From NCBI GenBank assembly GCA_001003705.1, contig LCPQ01000009.1, positions 1 through 39,683 of the forward strand: 39,683 nt of DNA, written 5' to 3'. Source of the stretch: Parcubacteria group bacterium GW2011_GWA2_48_9 (GTDB taxonomy: Bacteria > Patescibacteriota > Patescibacteriia > UBA10025). A program made the translations under genes and the position numbers. Positions within the stretch are counted from its first letter, which is position 1, and each line of letters starts with the position of its first letter. Shown here in pieces: positions 7,709 through 14,858 of this stretch. A model generated the notes under the pieces. That model saw nothing but the letters and a program-made list of their open reading frames with translations. It made no database searches and was not told the origin of the DNA.

Positions 7709-8182
7709 TTACGCGTCTTTTTGGCCGATATGTTTTGCCCAGTCCGCCGCTCGTTCCAGCTCGCCCTGTTTCAGCGGCCCTTCTTTGCCTTCGACGATGA
7801 AGCCTTCCGGCGATGCAGCCAATTTACCTCCTTTACCTTCCAGCTCTTTTGCGATGCGGCCGGCGGCATACCCGAAGATATTCGTTATTATTTTAATGCC
7901 GAAGCCTTTATCTTTTCCAGATATCCTGGTGTCGAATGCAGATACGTTGATATTGTTGAGCGCGTTTGCCGGCAGATGATCGATAAATCTTTTAATCGCC
8001 GGTGTCGCCCTCCCTCCGTATGTAGGAGAGCCGACGATGAGCAGGTCAAAAGTTTTTACATCCACAGAGTTGGCTTCATTCACACGAAGCACCGTGGTCT
8101 GGCCCGCAAGTCCGTCGGCGATCGCTTTCGAAATTTTTTCAGTATTGCCATACGCTGAGTCGTAGACGATAAGCGTGGCCAT
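7709..8182 (-). CDS. Flavodoxin-like protein
   Basis: A 157-residue protein with a flavodoxin fold. The FMN phosphate loop YDSAYGNTEK occupies residues 7-16, followed by the second strand LLIVGSPTYGGRATP, whose Tyr-Gly-Gly is the usual isoalloxazine-side loop. Length fits a short-chain flavodoxin or a flavodoxin-like domain. It could carry electrons, perhaps replacing a ferredoxin. A cytochrome b5 gene lies on the same strand about 1 kb downstream, but direct partnership is not shown. Confidence 0.88.
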   Translation of the reverse strand: MATLIVYDSAYGNTEKISKAIADGLAGQTTVLRVNEANSVDVKTFDLLIVGSPTYGGRATPAIKRFIDHLPANALNNINVSAFDTRISGKDKGFGIKIITNIFGYAAGRIAKELEGKGGKLAASPEGFIVEGKEGPLKQGELERAADWAKHIGQKDA

Positions 8183-8222
8183 GACTATTAATTAATTTTT
8201 TTAGGTTTTGATTTTATTTTTT

Positions 8223-8546
8223 TCAATCACTGATAAATAAACTATGAAGGAGTGCAAAAAGGATGACTAATACGCCAGTGAGAATAGATATGTAGATCCA
8301 AACCGATCGTTCTTTGTTTTTTTTAACCGCTAGTATTCCGGTAACCAAGGCAACCATCTCAATAAGGAAGGCAATGGGCACGGTGGCATCCCACCAGTGG
8401 TCGTTAAAAGAAAGTTTTTTGAGGGCCAGTACCAGCACGAGAGAAGTGGCAATAATTATCAAGAATAGGGTATTCAAGCCGACTGACCATTTGCCTAATT
8501 TGGTTTTTGGTTTCTCCTTAAATTGGCTGGCTACTTCGTTGTCCAT
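8223..8546 (-). CDS. Small three-helix membrane protein, unknown
   Basis: A 107-residue protein with a charged N-terminus (residues 1-19) and three transmembrane helices at about 23-43, 54-75 and 84-104. A DHWWD motif lies between the first two. No family recognised. The gene is AT-rich compared with its neighbours. A 9-base-pair palindrome (8567-8585) lies just upstream. Confidence 0.7.
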   Translation of the reverse strand: MDNEVASQFKEKPKTKLGKWSVGLNTLFLIIIATSLVLVLALKKLSFNDHWWDATVPIAFLIEMVALVTGILAVKKNKERSVWIYISILTGVLVILFALLHSLFISD

Positions 8547-8566
8547 ATTTTTGTTATTAATTAGTA

Positions 8567-8585
8567 ATTTACCATCTTGGTAAGT
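8567..8585. promoter_or_regulatory. Short palindrome upstream of the 8546 gene
   Basis: TTACCA (8569-8574) and TGGTAA (8578-8583) are inverted around a 3-base centre, with one more near-pair outward on each side. It lies 23 bases upstream of the 8546 start. It could be an operator; no T-run supports a terminator. Confidence 0.3.
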
Positions 8586-8700
8586 TAAAACAAGGATAAA
8601 CGCTGATTTATTAGTGGTTGCTCATAAAAATGTGACTTTAATGAATATACCTTCATCATAACAAAAAAGCTACTTAAATGCGAGAAGACTGATAAAAAAT

Positions 8701-9069
8701 TTACTTTTTTTCCGCTTTTATCAAATTCTCTTTTATCCGTGTTTTCACTATTTTTTTTAATAATGCGACTGGCACGGCGCTGCCAAACGGAAACTGCAGG
8801 GTTGACTTGCCGGTTTGATAAGGATTGATTTGGCTGCTCAAAGTTTTTTTGATTGAATGGCCAGGCATGGCAAAATAGCTCACATGGTCCTTAAACGCCG
8901 CAAAATAGGCTAAACGTCCTTTATAACTGTAATATGGCATGCCATAGCTGATGCCCTCCTTGGCTTTCGGGGCAGCTGCCCTGATAGTGGCGCGAATTTT
9001 TTTCAACATCGCTTGAGCGGGCTGTGGGGCTTTGGCGATGTATTCACTGACGGTCAACGGTTTTCGCAT
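8701..9069 (-). CDS. DUF1801 (YdhG-like) protein
   Basis: A 122-residue protein matching DUF1801. The N-terminus TVSEYIAKAPQPAQAMLKKIRATIRAAAPKAKEGISYGMPYY fits the family motif in which a helix is followed by the E.ISYG.P.Y strand, then KDHVSYFAMPG and a C-terminal LQFPFG.A.P..L..KIVK.RI. Family function is unknown, with an iron-chaperone-like fold in relatives. TATTAT ends exactly 6 bases before the ATG, so transcript and translation starts would coincide: a leaderless gene. Confidence 0.87.
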   Translation of the reverse strand: MRKPLTVSEYIAKAPQPAQAMLKKIRATIRAAAPKAKEGISYGMPYYSYKGRLAYFAAFKDHVSYFAMPGHSIKKTLSSQINPYQTGKSTLQFPFGSAVPVALLKKIVKTRIKENLIKAEKK

Positions 9070-9075
9070 AATTCA

Positions 9076-9081
9076 ATAATA
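9076..9081 (-). promoter_or_regulatory. -10 hexamer TATTAT, leaderless arrangement
   Basis: TATTAT on the minus strand is separated from the ATG at 9069 by 6 bases, placing the predicted transcript start on or next to the start codon. Confidence 0.45.
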
Positions 9082-9088
9082 CCATACT

Positions 9089-9123
9089 CGCCCGCGATCG
9101 CTTCAACGGGCGGCCGTTTTTTT
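9089..9123 (+). terminator. Orphan plus-strand terminator
   Basis: CGCCCG (9089-9094) pairs with CGGGCG (9107-9112), followed by GCCG and seven T. No plus-strand gene ends upstream of it. Its sequence is close to the terminator after the next gene (10053-10090), including the loop word GCGATC. Confidence 0.7.
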
Positions 9124-9148
9124 ATTGAAGAAGCACTAGCTTACGCCC

Positions 9149-9177
9149 TTGACAAAAGACACTCTCTCGTGTACACT
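9149..9177 (+). promoter_or_regulatory. Promoter TTGACA-N17-TACACT
   Basis: A consensus -35 box TTGACA (9149-9154) and TACACT (9172-9177) have 17-base spacing, giving a start near 9184 and a leader of about 38 bases before the gene at 9222. Confidence 0.85.
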
Positions 9178-9221
9178 CTTCTGAAGATTGAGACAACACA
9201 AACCATCACGGAGGGGTTCTT

Positions 9222-10010
9222 ATGAAAGGGTTCCTTACAATCCTGATAGTATTATGCATCATCCAGCCGACGGCATATGCCCAAAGCTACGACGCTTCAC
9301 TGCTCGATGAACTTGGTGATTCACTGGTCAACTTTTCCCTCGATCCCGAGATCGGAGTCGAGGTCAGGGGAGTGCAGCCGCGTCTCTCGTTCTATCGGCA
9401 GTACCTGACCAAGGCCTTCAGCTATCGGGACACGATTCACATCGACGTGCTCCTGCAGTACCACGGGCATTACCTCAACAACCCCGGGGACTTGCGACTC
9501 CTTGGCGAAAGTCAGGCCGTGGTGTTGAAAGCCCTCGAGCAAGGCAGCTACGACATCATCGCGGACGAAGGGACTGACGTGGACAGCGTGACTTTTAGAT
9601 CGCTGTTTACACATGTCATGGAAAAAGGCCGTGAGATGGGCAGCGACCCGGACAGCGCCGCTATCTGGAATGCAGTGCTTGATGACACTCTCTACAATGG
9701 CGTGTCTTATTACCTGAAGCGCCATCCGCGAGCCTATATCATCGGCTCCGAAGAATACCCCATGCTCGAATTGAGCAGCAAGCTGCTCAATTTGACAGAT
9801 GCAGGTAACCGGCCTGATCCGCGCTATGATCGGCTGTCCCAAATCGCTTTGGATTTGCGCAGCGATATCGCTTTGGCGAAGCTGCTTACCGCGCTCCATC
9901 GAAAAGGGTATGCCAAGGGTGCCATAAATATCGGTCTGATGCATGAGCAGCGGCTCGCGGAGGTTCTCCAGCAGCATGGGATTCCTCACTCGCTCATCAG
10001 GACCCTGTAG
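9222..10010 (+). CDS. Secreted protein, weak TraB/ChaN-like resemblance
   Basis: A 262-residue exported protein; residues 1-20 are a clear signal peptide ending at AYA-QS. The body is soluble and alpha/beta. The segment YHGHYLNNPGDLRLLGESQAVVL, then YDIIADEG, and the C-terminal GAINIGLMHEQRLAEVLQQHGI vaguely recall the heme-binding/TraB-like fold, in which a strand ending in G..H precedes the last helix; I treat this as a weak hint only. The ATG has a strong Shine-Dalgarno (GGAGGGG, 9210-9216), unlike surrounding genes. With its own consensus promoter and terminator it is a self-contained single-gene unit, bracketed by two homologous terminators. Confidence 0.88.
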   Translation: MKGFLTILIVLCIIQPTAYAQSYDASLLDELGDSLVNFSLDPEIGVEVRGVQPRLSFYRQYLTKAFSYRDTIHIDVLLQYHGHYLNNPGDLRLLGESQAVVLKALEQGSYDIIADEGTDVDSVTFRSLFTHVMEKGREMGSDPDSAAIWNAVLDDTLYNGVSYYLKRHPRAYIIGSEEYPMLELSSKLLNLTDAGNRPDPRYDRLSQIALDLRSDIALAKLLTALHRKGYAKGAINIGLMHEQRLAEVLQQHGIPHSLIRTL

Positions 10011-10052
10011 TAGCTTCATGGCGCCCAGCCACCAGGATTCAATTAATCACAA

Positions 10053-10091
10053 GCCGCCCCGCGATCACCTCGAGGGGCGGCGGTTTTATTA
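10053..10091 (+). terminator. Intrinsic terminator after the 9222 gene
   Basis: GCCGCCCC (10053-10060) pairs with GGGGCGGC (10074-10081), followed by GGTTTTATTATT. A second hairpin, GCACCTT (10103-10109) / AAGGTGC (10114-10120), lies just downstream and may serve the convergent minus-strand gene. Confidence 0.85.
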
Positions 10092-10183
10092 TTATAACCA
10101 ACGCACCTTAGAAAAGGTGCTCTTTAGGAATAATATTTATTTTTCAAAGCGCATGCTTTCAAGTACGTGGTAGATAATTACCA

Positions 10184-10549
10184 TCAAAACTCCAACCTCT
10201 TTTTCACCTCTTTCCAATGCGAAATACCGATGGCGAGCATCCCAAGCGCCAGTCCGAGCAGCAGGCCGACGTCGTTATGCGCATTCGTGATGATTCTATG
10301 GATGGCGATGATGGCGAGAATGAGCGTCGCGAAAAAGAAATAGGGAATTCGCCATTTTTTATTTTGGTCGATGAAAAACCACATTACATAGAGAGCGAAG
10401 ATAGCCAGGGACATGTGACCCGACGCGTCAAACAAAATATCATTTCCCCATATCCACATGGGAATGTATTTGAAGAGCAGTAGGCCGGCTACGGTGATAG
10501 TTCCGGCGATAAGAATGTGATGCCAATGCTCTCTGGCTCGATGTTCCAT
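10184..10549 (-). CDS. PAP2-like membrane phosphatase homologue
   Basis: A 121-residue protein with four hydrophobic segments. FDASGHMS resembles the PSGH motif and HRIITNAHNDVGLLLGLALG the SRxxxxxHxxxDVxxGxxxG motif of PAP2 lipid phosphatases. The gene is shorter than usual and lacks an obvious first motif (KxxxxxxRP), so activity is uncertain. Likely location is the cytoplasmic membrane, acting on lipid pyrophosphates if active. It lies 50 bases downstream of tRNA-Ser on the same strand. Confidence 0.7.
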   Translation of the reverse strand: MEHRAREHWHHILIAGTITVAGLLLFKYIPMWIWGNDILFDASGHMSLAIFALYVMWFFIDQNKKWRIPYFFFATLILAIIAIHRIITNAHNDVGLLLGLALGMLAIGISHWKEVKKRLEF

Positions 10550-10599
10550 ATATGCAGTATAGCAAAAAAGCCAGTAATGAGTCGGTTAACGATATACTG

Positions 10600-10689
10600 T
10601 GGCGGAAGGAGCAGGATTCGAACCTGCGGTCCCCGTGAGGGGACAGTGGTTTTCGAGACCACCCCGTTAGACCACTCCGGCATCCTTCC
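10600..10689 (-). tRNA. tRNA-Ser(CGA)
   Basis: A 90-base class II tRNA with all arms. The acceptor GGAAGGA pairs with TCCTTCC, followed by G and an encoded CCA. The anticodon stem GTGGT/ACCAC encloses CTCGAAA, giving anticodon CGA (codon UCG). The long variable arm (CCCC/GGGG) and T-loop TTCGAAT are present. Confidence 0.96.
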
Positions 10690-10747
10690 AACAAACACCT
10701 GAAGACAGTTTATCATACTGGGCGTTTTCGGTTTTGTAAATACAAGG

Positions 10748-10753
10748 TATACT
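10748..10753 (+). promoter_or_regulatory. -10 hexamer TATACT, leaderless arrangement
   Basis: TATACT is separated from the ATG at 10760 by 6 bases, so the predicted transcript start is the start codon itself. Confidence 0.5.
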
Positions 10754-10759
10754 GAATGC

Positions 10760-11026
10760 ATGAAAAAACACCTTATCGCAATTATTATTTGGTTAGCAGC
10801 GATGGCGGGCGTGTACTTCGCCTATTACAACCGCGCCATCACCGAGTACAGGAAAATCGACCCGGTAACGGGGGAGGAGTACGGAGAGATGGGATACTAT
10901 ACTGATTGGGGACAGATGGCGATGGCGGCGGTAGTTGCGACGGTGGTTATCTGGGGAGTCTATGGACTGACGGTGTGGAGAGGGAAGAATGGTTACCTCA
11001 ACAGGGCGACGGTGGTTTTCAAATAA
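10760..11026 (+). CDS. Small two-helix membrane protein, unknown
   Basis: An 88-residue protein with transmembrane helices at about 5-22 and 50-72, separated by a polar stretch with Tyr and acidic residues (YRKIDPVTGEEYGEMGYYTDW). No family recognised. It appears to be translated from a leaderless transcript: TATACT lies 6 bases before the ATG, with no Shine-Dalgarno. It starts just past tRNA-Ser on the opposite strand. Confidence 0.75.
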   Translation: MKKHLIAIIIWLAAMAGVYFAYYNRAITEYRKIDPVTGEEYGEMGYYTDWGQMAMAAVVATVVIWGVYGLTVWRGKNGYLNRATVVFK

Positions 11027-11094
11027 TATTGACATAATAATATGTCATTTTCACAATACACAGCAGCCGTAAAGTATGCTGAATTTGGCTCATT

Positions 11095-12237
11095 ATGTAT
11101 CATATTCAGCTAACTTTTTCAAAGCGTGTAGTTGTGCTGCTCGTCGCGGCTTTTTTCTCTTGTGTCCCTTACATTGCAACCGGACAGGTAAACCTATCTG
11201 GTTTTGAAGGAAGGGGTGAGGTCACGACAAGTACCATTTATGGCTGTGCAAATCCTTCAGAGGGAATACCGGACTTTTCTCCGATAAGCTCAACTACTTT
11301 TTTCGCAGGCATCATAAGTATTGTAACTTTCGCTACATTAGTCGTGTATTTGCTTCGTAGCGGGACTTCGAGGCGGAGTACAGAGCTCACCCAGACTGTT
11401 CCGTTACAGAAAAAGTGGAGGCGACGCGTTATAATAACGGTTCTACTAATATTCTTCGCAATCGCTTTTATAGGGCTTCTTCTAAGCCTGACCTACCCGG
11501 AAGTATTATTGACCAGTGAAAGTCCACTTGAGCACCAGTATTACAGTGGTACTGACGTAGTAGCTTCGCTTTCTGATCTGACGGGTCGAGACCACGTTAC
11601 TGCTCAGAATACCAGAATTAACGAGGATATATTTGTTACTAATTCATCAAGGATGAAGCTAACCATCCCGTTCTACGTGGATGGTAAAGTTAAGGTTGAG
11701 AACCTTATAAGTTCAATCCGGTCAAACGCCGAACATGGCCAGCTTACTTTTCAGACTCTTAGTGAAGGCGGAATCACATTTGGAGGATCGTGTTCACAGA
11801 ATCGGTATTATCTTATTTTTACGTATTTGATCGATAAGAATACATACTACGCCGGGTCATCTTCAGTTATTGATACGTTAAAGATCTCATTTAATGCGGG
11901 TAAAAAAATCACCCGAAATATGCAGGTTCACCGAGGACTTGGATTTGAACGCGAAGTATTTGCCAATGGTAGGTCACTTGAATTCAGACAGCCATATTTC
12001 TACTTGCCTGATCCTAATGGTGCTATGGCCGTAAAAGTTCGAATATTTGGATTCGATGGAGTTCCCTTGAAGGGCGCCACGGCATATCTTCAAGATGAGG
12101 AGGGCATCACACTCGACACCCTCCATGAAAGTTCCCCAGGTGAATATACGGCAATGCTATCTGGACTTGGAACGTATACAATATCTCTCGACGGGTATCT
12201 TGACTGGGGAGGTTACATCAACGTAACCACTGAGTAA
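11095..12237 (+). CDS. Membrane protein with extracytoplasmic Ig-like tail, unknown
   Basis: A 380-residue protein. Residues 8-30 are a signal peptide or first helix; further transmembrane helices are at about 67-86 and 106-128, with a cytosolic basic loop between (TSRRSTELTQTVPLQKKWRRR). The remaining roughly 250 residues are outside. The C-terminal 90 residues (MAVKVRIFGFDGVPLKGATAYLQDEEG...SPGEYTAMLSGLGTYTISLDGYL) read as an Ig-like/carboxypeptidase-regulatory beta-sandwich. The middle region is unknown. There is no Shine-Dalgarno; TATGCT lies 14 bases before the ATG. No clear operon partner. After its stop comes a REP-like element. Confidence 0.78.
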   Translation: MYHIQLTFSKRVVVLLVAAFFSCVPYIATGQVNLSGFEGRGEVTTSTIYGCANPSEGIPDFSPISSTTFFAGIISIVTFATLVVYLLRSGTSRRSTELTQTVPLQKKWRRRVIITVLLIFFAIAFIGLLLSLTYPEVLLTSESPLEHQYYSGTDVVASLSDLTGRDHVTAQNTRINEDIFVTNSSRMKLTIPFYVDGKVKVENLISSIRSNAEHGQLTFQTLSEGGITFGGSCSQNRYYLIFTYLIDKNTYYAGSSSVIDTLKISFNAGKKITRNMQVHRGLGFEREVFANGRSLEFRQPYFYLPDPNGAMAVKVRIFGFDGVPLKGATAYLQDEEGITLDTLHESSPGEYTAMLSGLGTYTISLDGYLDWGGYINVTTE

Positions 12238-12315
12238 TCGGGCATCATCTGGTTGCACTCAAATACTGCAGCGTGTACATCCACATTTAACGGGTGGCAG
12301 TTTTGTTAGTAAAAG

Positions 12316-12365
12316 CCAAGAGATTGCCGCGCTCCTCGCCTTCGGCGACCTTACTCGCAATGACA
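12316..12365 (-). repeat. REP-like dispersed repeat (GTCATTGCGAG...GGCAATCTC)
   Basis: On the minus strand this reads TGTCATTGCGAG, a variable centre with an internal hairpin (CGCCGAAGGCG), then GCGGCAATCTC. It resembles the widely scattered bacterial GTCATTGCGAG...GCAATCTC element. It lies 4 bases beyond the stop codon of the displaced endonuclease Q tail. Confidence 0.6.
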
Positions 12366-12369
12366 AATA

Positions 12370-12468
12370 TTAAAACAATGACGACTGTCCGAGCGGTTTC
12401 TCTCTTCCCTCGTCAGTAAACACTTTAATAATTCCGTACGTGCCGTCGTAGCCCGGTGTGATATGGAG
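12370..12468 (-). pseudogene. Displaced 3' tail of an endonuclease Q gene
   Basis: An in-frame fragment of 32 codons plus TAA that matches the C-terminus of the intact gene at 13642-14790. By my alignment 29 of 32 residues are identical (LxITPGYDGTYGIIKVF...REKPLGQSSLF), while about 22 of 99 bases differ, mostly at third codon positions. It has no start and nothing homologous upstream. It is therefore the remnant of a separate, once-functional homologue rather than a recent copy. The glycosyltransferase gene lies exactly between the two tails. Confidence 0.85.
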
Positions 12469-12501
12469 CAGGAAAAAAGTACCAAGCAACGGGGGGACAT
12501 A

Positions 12502-13638
12502 TCAGACCACTAAAGGTCCTCCTATCGCCCAATTCATAAAAAGTAGGATTTGCGAGAGCCCCAGAGCTACATATGTTCCGATTAGTACGTATGGGTTTCT
12601 AATTGATTTCCCCAAAAGTATATATATTGGGAATACTGGCGCAATGTATCTCATCGTGTTGCCTATGCCCATTGATATAGGAAGAAACATGACTGCCACC
12701 GCCCATACGAGGTAAGGCAGTCGTATCCGTCTCCATCCGGCTAACAAAAGTACTAAGACAATAATGAAGTATATTGCATAAAATTTCTCATCATCTTTGC
12801 CTGATAATAATGAGCTAATATTCGTAAAAGGGTTGCCGAGTTCCTTGAACCAATACTTCTGCGTATGCGTGAAGTATAAAAAGTCACCGGTCAAGGAGTA
12901 ATTGTAAGCTCCCCAGATAAATAATCCTATGCCTGCTGGAATGACAATTTCCCATAACCTTGAAAAAAAATTCAGGAAACCTCGTTGAACTTCTGAAACA
13001 TAGTAAAATATTAACGGAATAAGCAGGAAAATTCCTATCGACCGAGTAACACTTGCAAAAATTGTCATTATGAGTGCGAGAAACCACCGAGATCTTTGTA
13101 TTGCGTAGACTGTAAGAAACACCAGGAAAAGAAATAGAGATTCAGTAAGTGCCGCAGAAAAAAGAAATGATGTGGGGAAAAGAATAAAAAACATTACACT
13201 GTGAAAGGCGGTTTTATCGTCGGATTCTTTTTGTACGATCCTGAATAACAGCAACGTGGCCCCCCCAAGGGCAACATTAGAAATGATTAGCGCACTGATG
13301 AATGTATTTCCAAGGATGTATGACAATAGATATGTCAACAGCGGGTAGAGTGGGAAAAAATTGAGCAATCTGAGATCAAGTGGTTCAATGACTTGACTCG
13401 TCAGTAAATCTGTGTATCCATGCTCGGCAATGAATATATAGAACACCGAATCCCATCGTCCCCAAATATCCAAAGACTGAATGGTAGAATAAGTTGTAGT
13501 TTCAATCTCTAAAACACCGTCTGCTTTAAATATTTCCCGTGCTCCCACTCCCACAAGACACAGAAGTATCCGCGATACGAGGAGAATGATGAGAATACGC
13601 GTTATGTACCTTGGGGGATTTTGATCTGCTGGAGTCAT
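12502..13638 (-). CDS. PIG-V-like polytopic mannosyltransferase
   Basis: A 378-residue integral membrane protein with about ten hydrophobic segments. The N-terminal GRWDSVFYIFIAEHGY lies after the first helix and matches the RWD..HY..IA..GY motif of PIG-V-type (GT-C) mannosyltransferases. It is followed by FFPLYPLL and PTSFLFSAALTESLFL, also typical. It probably transfers a sugar from a polyprenyl donor to an extracytoplasmic acceptor. The start is 3 bases after the stop of endonuclease Q, implying co-transcription and coupling. Its 3' side abuts a second, truncated endonuclease Q tail, so this gene probably arrived with a recombination event. AT-rich relative to endonuclease Q. Confidence 0.85.
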   Translation of the reverse strand: MTPADQNPPRYITRILIILLVSRILLCLVGVGAREIFKADGVLEIETTTYSTIQSLDIWGRWDSVFYIFIAEHGYTDLLTSQVIEPLDLRLLNFFPLYPLLTYLLSYILGNTFISALIISNVALGGATLLLFRIVQKESDDKTAFHSVMFFILFPTSFLFSAALTESLFLFLVFLTVYAIQRSRWFLALIMTIFASVTRSIGIFLLIPLIFYYVSEVQRGFLNFFSRLWEIVIPAGIGLFIWGAYNYSLTGDFLYFTHTQKYWFKELGNPFTNISSLLSGKDDEKFYAIYFIIVLVLLLAGWRRIRLPYLVWAVAVMFLPISMGIGNTMRYIAPVFPIYILLGKSIRNPYVLIGTYVALGLSQILLFMNWAIGGPLVV

Positions 13639-13641
13639 ATG

Positions 13642-14790
13642 TCAAAACAGCGACGATTGCCCGAGTGGTTTTTCTCTCTCTTCGTCAGAAAATACTTTAA
13701 TGATCCCATACGTTCCGTCGTAGCCGGGGGTGATTTGTAACTTTCCTTCGCGCACGCGTTGAACACCCTCGGCGACCATGGCCTGGGTCATGTTTTTCAA
13801 TTCATTCACCGGCACGTTCAGCAGAATGTTAAATTCGTTTTTCCCGTTTATCACCAGCTGGTCGTATCCTTCCGGCCTTGTTGCCAGCGCGTCTACGCGG
13901 TTCATGACGCCCACAGTCACTTTCTTTCCGCACACCGGACATATGCCGTTATACTTCTTTGTTTCGGCTGGTGACAATCGCACCTCGCAATTCCGATGAC
14001 CATCCCAGTGGTACATGCCTTCCTCGGGGTAGAATTCGATCGTGAAGTCGATTTTGTTATCTGCGTTTTTCTGTCTGATTGCCTCGGCAATCGCCTGGTA
14101 CGTTTTTTCTTTCAGTTCAAAAACTGTTGCTTCACGACCTATATTAGCGGGCGAGTGCGCGTCGGAGAATGACACGATTGATCGGTTGTCGAGTTCTGTG
14201 ATGCGCCAGTTCATCGGCGGGTCGGAGGAGAGGCCGGTTTCAACGGCGAAAATATGCGGAGTAAGTTCCTCGAAGCATTCTTGCAGCGAATCAAACCCTG
14301 ACATGGATCCTAAGAGTCCGAACCACGGCGTCCATACGTGAGCCGGGATGACGAGGCATTCGGGAGAAGCATTGAGCGCGATCTTTGCCAGTTCCTTGCA
14401 TGAGATGCCGATGATGGGCCGCCCGTCAGATTTCAAATTGCCCTGCCATCCAAGCTGGGCGTTTATTTTTTCTACAGCTGCGAGCGACGGTGCATACAGA
14501 AGGATGTGTACGCGCCTTCCTCTGCCGCCTTGGGTGTAGATGCAACTGATTTCAGCCGAAAGGAAAAAACGAATTGGAGAGCTGGACCCTTTCCGTTTAT
14601 ACAGCCCCGGCTCGGCTTCTTCGAGCTGACTTTTCAGTTCAGAAAACCATACTGGGTGCGTGAAGTCGCCGGTACCGATGATGTCGATGCCCTTTTTTAT
14701 CCCCCACGCTTTGAGCGTTTCTATGTTCATGTCTTTCGACACCGCGCGGGCGAAGCGGGAGTGGAGTTCCAAATCGCAAATGACGCGCAT
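13642..14790 (-). CDS. Endonuclease Q-like PHP nuclease
   Basis: A 382-residue protein of the endonuclease Q group, which nicks DNA 5' of deaminated bases (uracil, hypoxanthine, xanthine) and AP sites. Residues 1-250 form the PHP-type domain: CDLELHSRFARAVSK, KGIDIIGTGDFTHPVW, AEISCIY, IPAHVWTPWFG and SFSDAHS, with many metal-ligand positions. Position three of the usual HxH motif is Glu (LELHS), which I believe is normal in this bacterial branch. A zinc finger follows (YHWDGHRNC...CPVCGKKVTVGV). The C-terminus QSSLF fits the clamp-binding motif QxxLF, so it may be recruited to the sliding clamp. The ATG has TATGAT 8 bases upstream and no Shine-Dalgarno. Confidence is high for family, lower for substrate. 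Confidence 0.9.
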   Translation of the reverse strand: MRVICDLELHSRFARAVSKDMNIETLKAWGIKKGIDIIGTGDFTHPVWFSELKSQLEEAEPGLYKRKGSSSPIRFFLSAEISCIYTQGGRGRRVHILLYAPSLAAVEKINAQLGWQGNLKSDGRPIIGISCKELAKIALNASPECLVIPAHVWTPWFGLLGSMSGFDSLQECFEELTPHIFAVETGLSSDPPMNWRITELDNRSIVSFSDAHSPANIGREATVFELKEKTYQAIAEAIRQKNADNKIDFTIEFYPEEGMYHWDGHRNCEVRLSPAETKKYNGICPVCGKKVTVGVMNRVDALATRPEGYDQLVINGKNEFNILLNVPVNELKNMTQAMVAEGVQRVREGKLQITPGYDGTYGIIKVFSDEEREKPLGQSSLF

Positions 14791-14810
14791 ATGCCGGTAT
14801 CATACCATAA

Positions 14811-14835
14811 CGGCGGCAGGGAATTCCTTCCGCCG
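14811..14835. terminator. Inverted repeat between the GNAT and endonuclease Q genes
   Basis: CGGCGG (14811-14816) pairs with CCGCCG (14830-14835) and AGG with CCT inside, around GAATT. On the minus strand only TTATGG follows, so termination of the upstream GNAT gene would be weak. It lies 20 bases upstream of the endonuclease Q start. Confidence 0.45.
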
Positions 14836-14858
14836 TAGACTGGTAGTTATGTAATGCC

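Noticed and set aside
9321-10019. Long minus-strand ORF opposite the secreted protein gene
   Set aside because: The plus strand has promoter, Shine-Dalgarno, signal peptide and terminator; the antisense frame reflects codon bias.
10440-10760. ORFs overlapping tRNA-Ser
   Set aside because: They run through a complete tRNA and have no independent support.
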